A DNA stretch of 6,477 bases from Acidobacterium sp. (GTDB taxonomy: Bacteria > Acidobacteriota > Terriglobia > Terriglobales > Acidobacteriaceae): the NCBI GenBank assembly GCA_003152595.1, contig PMAM01000310.1, positions 1 through 6,477 on the forward strand, given 5' to 3'. Below, in pieces: positions 4,148-6,477 of the stretch; positions within the stretch are counted from its first letter, which is position 1, and every line of letters starts with the position of its first letter. The position numbers and the translations under genes are program-made. A model generated the notes under the pieces. It worked only from the letters and a program-made list of their open reading frames with translations. It had not been told where the DNA came from and made no database searches.

Positions 4148-6394
4148 CTAGTGACGCAGCGCCGCGGTTTGTTGCAGAAATGGATGCGCCGGTGCCGGCG
4201 TATCGCCGGGGAACTTCTCATTCGGCGTGGCGGCGATCGCGGTCTTCATGAAATCGGTCCACAAAGGCAGCGCGACAGCGGCGCCGGTCTGCTTGTCGCC
4301 CAGGGACTGGCGGTCATCGTAGCCGACCCAGACGCCGCAGGTGATCGAGGGTGAGAAGCCGATAAACCAGGCATCGGTAAAGTCGTTGGTGGTTCCGGTT
4401 TTTCCGCCCAGCGGATGGTTCAGGACCGCGACCTTCGCGGCGGTTCCTTCGCTGGTGACACCGCGCAGGAAGACCATCATGGTGCGGGCCGTCTTCTGGC
4501 TGATGACTTCGCCGATATCCTGGCTATCTTCCGGGAGAGTGATGCCGTCGGCGCTGACCACTCGCTTCACAAAACGGGGCGCAACGCGAATGCCGTCGTT
4601 GGGGAAGACGGAATACGCATCCACCTGCTGCTCCAGGGTGACCTCGGCCGAACCGAGGGCAATGGGCAGGTACGGGGGGATGTTGGTGGTGATGCCGAAG
4701 CGATGCGCCGTGGCGATGACCTTGCGGACGCCGACGCGATCGGCGAGTTCGAGGGCGGGAATGTTGCGCGAATCGGCGAAGGCCTCGAGCAGCGAGATAC
4801 GGCCCTTGAACTTGCCGTCGTAATTGTGCGGCACGTAGGTCCCGAACGAAACCGGGCGATCGAGGATGGTTTCCGCAGGCGAGGCGCCGTCTTCGACAGC
4901 GGCAGTGTAGACGTAGGGCTTGAAAGAGGAGCCGGTCTGGCGCTCGGCCTGGGTGGCGCGGTCGAACTGCGAGAGGTCGAAGTCGCGGCCCCCCACCAGA
5001 GCCAGGACATCGCCGGTGGCGTTATCCATGGCCATGAGCGAGCCCTGGACGCCGCTGTCCTGCTCAAGCGTGGCGTGGAGCATGCCGCCCTCGTCGCTGG
5101 TGGTTTTGACGTCGACGATGTCGCCTGGCCGGAGAAACTGATCCGCGGTGTGGAACCGGGTCCACGCCCAGTCTTCGGGGGTGAGGATGAACTGGCGATC
5201 GCCGATGCGGCCTGTGACCTGGTAAGGCAGGATGCCGGTGACGAGAGCGTGAATGTAGGTTCCGGGTGCAGTTGGGATCGACCAGTCGGGATGTTTGAAG
5301 GTGTCGACGTTCAGGCCGGCCGAGAGGACGTTGAGCAGATTTCCATGCCAGGCCCGGCTGCGCTCGTATGTCCCAAGTCCGCTGAGAACGATCGCGTTCG
5401 CCACATTCTGCAGGTCGAGATCGAGGGTTGTATACACCTTGAGGCCGGCTGCGTGGACTTCTTCCGTGCCGAAGCGGCGCTCCAGTTCGCGGCGAACCTC
5501 TTCGACGAACCAGGGCGCAACGCTGTTGGGCGGCGGTTCGATGCGCAGACCCAGCGGAGACGAGCGGGCGGCCTCAGCCTGAGCGGCGGTGATCTTGCCG
5601 TCCTCTAGCATCGAGTCAAGGACGACATTGCGGCGGCGGAACGCGCGCTCGGGATTATTGACAGGCGAGAACTCCGAAGGCCCTTTGGGGAGGCCTGCGA
5701 GCAGCGCGGCCTCGGGAAGGGTCAGCTGGCTAGCGTGCTTCGAGAAGTAGTATTCCGCTCCGGCCTCAAAGCCGTAGACGCCGCTGCCCAGGTAAATCTG
5801 GTTGCCGTAGAGAGTGAAGATCTGCTCTTTGGTAAAGGAGTGCTCGATTTGCAGAGTGAGAAAAACTTCCTGCAGCTTGCGCGAGGCAGTGCGCTCGTTG
5901 GACAGGAAGAGATTGCGCGCCAGCTGCATGGTGAGTGTGGAGGCGCCCTGCGCGCGGCTTTTGGAAAACAGATCGTGCCAAATGGCGCCAGCGACACGAA
6001 ACAGATTGATGCCCCAGTGGCTCTCGAAATCGCGGTCTTCCGTCGAGATGACGGCCTGGCGCAGAATCGGTGCGAAGTCGTCGTAGTTGACCACGACCCG
6101 CCGCTCCAGCGCAAAGGATCCGAAGATGCGCCCGTGCGAATCGTAGAGCTCGGTAGTGGTGCTGGGGCGGTAGTGCTCCAGCTCGTCGATCTGCGGCAGA
6201 TCGACGGAGTAGACCAGCGTCAACCCGGTCAGGCACCCGGCGGCGGCGGCGACCACGACCAGAAACGCCAGGGCCAGACTACCTGCGATTTTTCTATGGC
6301 CCGGAGGGGGATGGAAATCGGAATCGCGCCGCCGAGGCTGCCGACGCGGAGGCGGGGGATCTTCATCCCAGTCCGATGGCGTGATCAGGTTCAA
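4148..6394 (-). CDS. Class A penicillin-binding protein, PBP1A type
   Basis: A bifunctional inner-membrane enzyme that polymerises lipid II into glycan strands and cross-links their peptides in the periplasm. The minus-strand frame gives 748 residues from TTG 6394 to TAG at 4150-4148. A Pro/Arg-rich cytoplasmic tail (1-35) precedes one membrane anchor (about 36-62). The GT51 transglycosylase domain follows: EDRDFESHWG at 119-128 with catalytic E119, GASTLTMQLARN at 150-161, RKLQE with E176, and YGNQIYLG at 196-203. A linker/OB-like region covers about 320-450. The transpeptidase domain shows SSFK at 489-492 (catalytic S489), SRN at 542-544 and KTGTT at 665-669, so both active sites are intact. 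It corresponds to E. coli mrcA-type PBP1A and is likely a separate transcription unit from the convergent cofactor operon. The start is uncertain: the frame is open to the right window edge and TTG lacks a well-spaced ribosome binding site. Confidence 0.93.
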   Translation of the reverse strand: MNLITPSDWDEDPPPPRRQPRRRDSDFHPPPGHRKIAGSLALAFLVVVAAAAGCLTGLTLVYSVDLPQIDELEHYRPSTTTELYDSHGRIFGSFALERRVVVNYDDFAPILRQAVISTEDRDFESHWGINLFRVAGAIWHDLFSKSRAQGASTLTMQLARNLFLSNERTASRKLQEVFLTLQIEHSFTKEQIFTLYGNQIYLGSGVYGFEAGAEYYFSKHASQLTLPEAALLAGLPKGPSEFSPVNNPERAFRRRNVVLDSMLEDGKITAAQAEAARSSPLGLRIEPPPNSVAPWFVEEVRRELERRFGTEEVHAAGLKVYTTLDLDLQNVANAIVLSGLGTYERSRAWHGNLLNVLSAGLNVDTFKHPDWSIPTAPGTYIHALVTGILPYQVTGRIGDRQFILTPEDWAWTRFHTADQFLRPGDIVDVKTTSDEGGMLHATLEQDSGVQGSLMAMDNATGDVLALVGGRDFDLSQFDRATQAERQTGSSFKPYVYTAAVEDGASPAETILDRPVSFGTYVPHNYDGKFKGRISLLEAFADSRNIPALELADRVGVRKVIATAHRFGITTNIPPYLPIALGSAEVTLEQQVDAYSVFPNDGIRVAPRFVKRVVSADGITLPEDSQDIGEVISQKTARTMMVFLRGVTSEGTAAKVAVLNHPLGGKTGTTNDFTDAWFIGFSPSITCGVWVGYDDRQSLGDKQTGAAVALPLWTDFMKTAIAATPNEKFPGDTPAPAHPFLQQTAALRH

Positions 6395-6477
6395 CGTGCC
6401 ATCCGCTTCTCTTGGTCCGGCCCCATCTGAGAAATGGCCCGCGCGCTGCCGGTTCAGGCGTTCTTTTGCTTGAGAAT
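6395..6477 (-). other. Region upstream of the PBP1A TTG start: unresolved leader or N-terminal extension
   Basis: On the minus strand the PBP1A frame continues without a stop through all 83 bases to the window edge, reading SQAKERLNRQRAGHFSDG and on. In another frame the edge reads ILKQKNA followed by TGA (6456-6454), which looks like the C-terminal end of an upstream gene. The second reading would leave about 59 bp of intergenic leader before TTG 6394. Neither can be settled from this window. Confidence 0.4.

Noticed and set aside
4126..4167. Direct repeat GCGCCGCGG at 4126-4134 and 4159-4167 as an attachment or insertion site
   Set aside because: Nine bases of low-complexity GC sequence is expected by chance here; there is no integrase, inverted repeat or gene disruption nearby.
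4415..5608. Long plus-strand ORF of 397 codons opposite the PBP1A gene
   Set aside because: It lies entirely antisense to a gene whose domains and active sites are clear. Long antisense frames are expected in GC-rich DNA, and the product shows no recognisable motif.
5735..6430. Plus-strand ORF of 231 codons opposite the PBP1A N-terminal half
   Set aside because: It is antisense to the transglycosylase domain, has no recognisable motif and lacks a convincing ribosome binding site.

Overview
The window looks like a chromosomal housekeeping segment of an Acidobacteriota bacterium, probably class Terriglobia. This rests on the GC-rich coding style, a DUF1844 protein with an FTVTDKRKFT-type N-terminus, and a PhnP-like/RibF gene pair with lineage-style motifs. 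It is inference from recalled family features; no database search was run. No mobile element, CRISPR array, tRNA or rRNA was seen.

Layout. On the minus strand at 1-329 is the 5' part of a secreted protein gene that runs off the left edge. Divergent from it, across a 71-bp spacer with a perfect TATAAT box, five plus-strand genes are tightly packed from 401 to 4098. They are ygfZ (folate-binding Fe-S cluster protein), a DUF1844 protein, a PhnP-like metallo-beta-lactamase-fold phosphodiesterase, ribF (riboflavin kinase/FAD synthetase) and a 36-residue single-pass membrane miniprotein. Gaps are 30, 40, 2 and 23 bp, so they probably form one operon. Converging on it from the right (4148-6394, minus strand) is a class A penicillin-binding protein of the PBP1A type. 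Its reading frame stays open to the right edge, so its start is uncertain.

How the genes fit together. YgfZ uses tetrahydrofolate to support Fe-S enzymes, and RibF makes FMN and FAD. The cluster therefore has a cofactor-maintenance flavour, with a cyclic-phosphate-type hydrolase directly coupled to flavin synthesis. The PBP1A gene is a separate cell-wall unit.

The least ordinary items are the 14-bp tandem repeat just before the hydrolase gene, which builds a chain of two five-codon mini-ORFs linked by ATGA overlaps; the 36-residue membrane protein; the pairing of a PhnP-like enzyme with RibF; and the incomplete secreted protein at the left edge. I did not find convincing evidence of a wholly new system.
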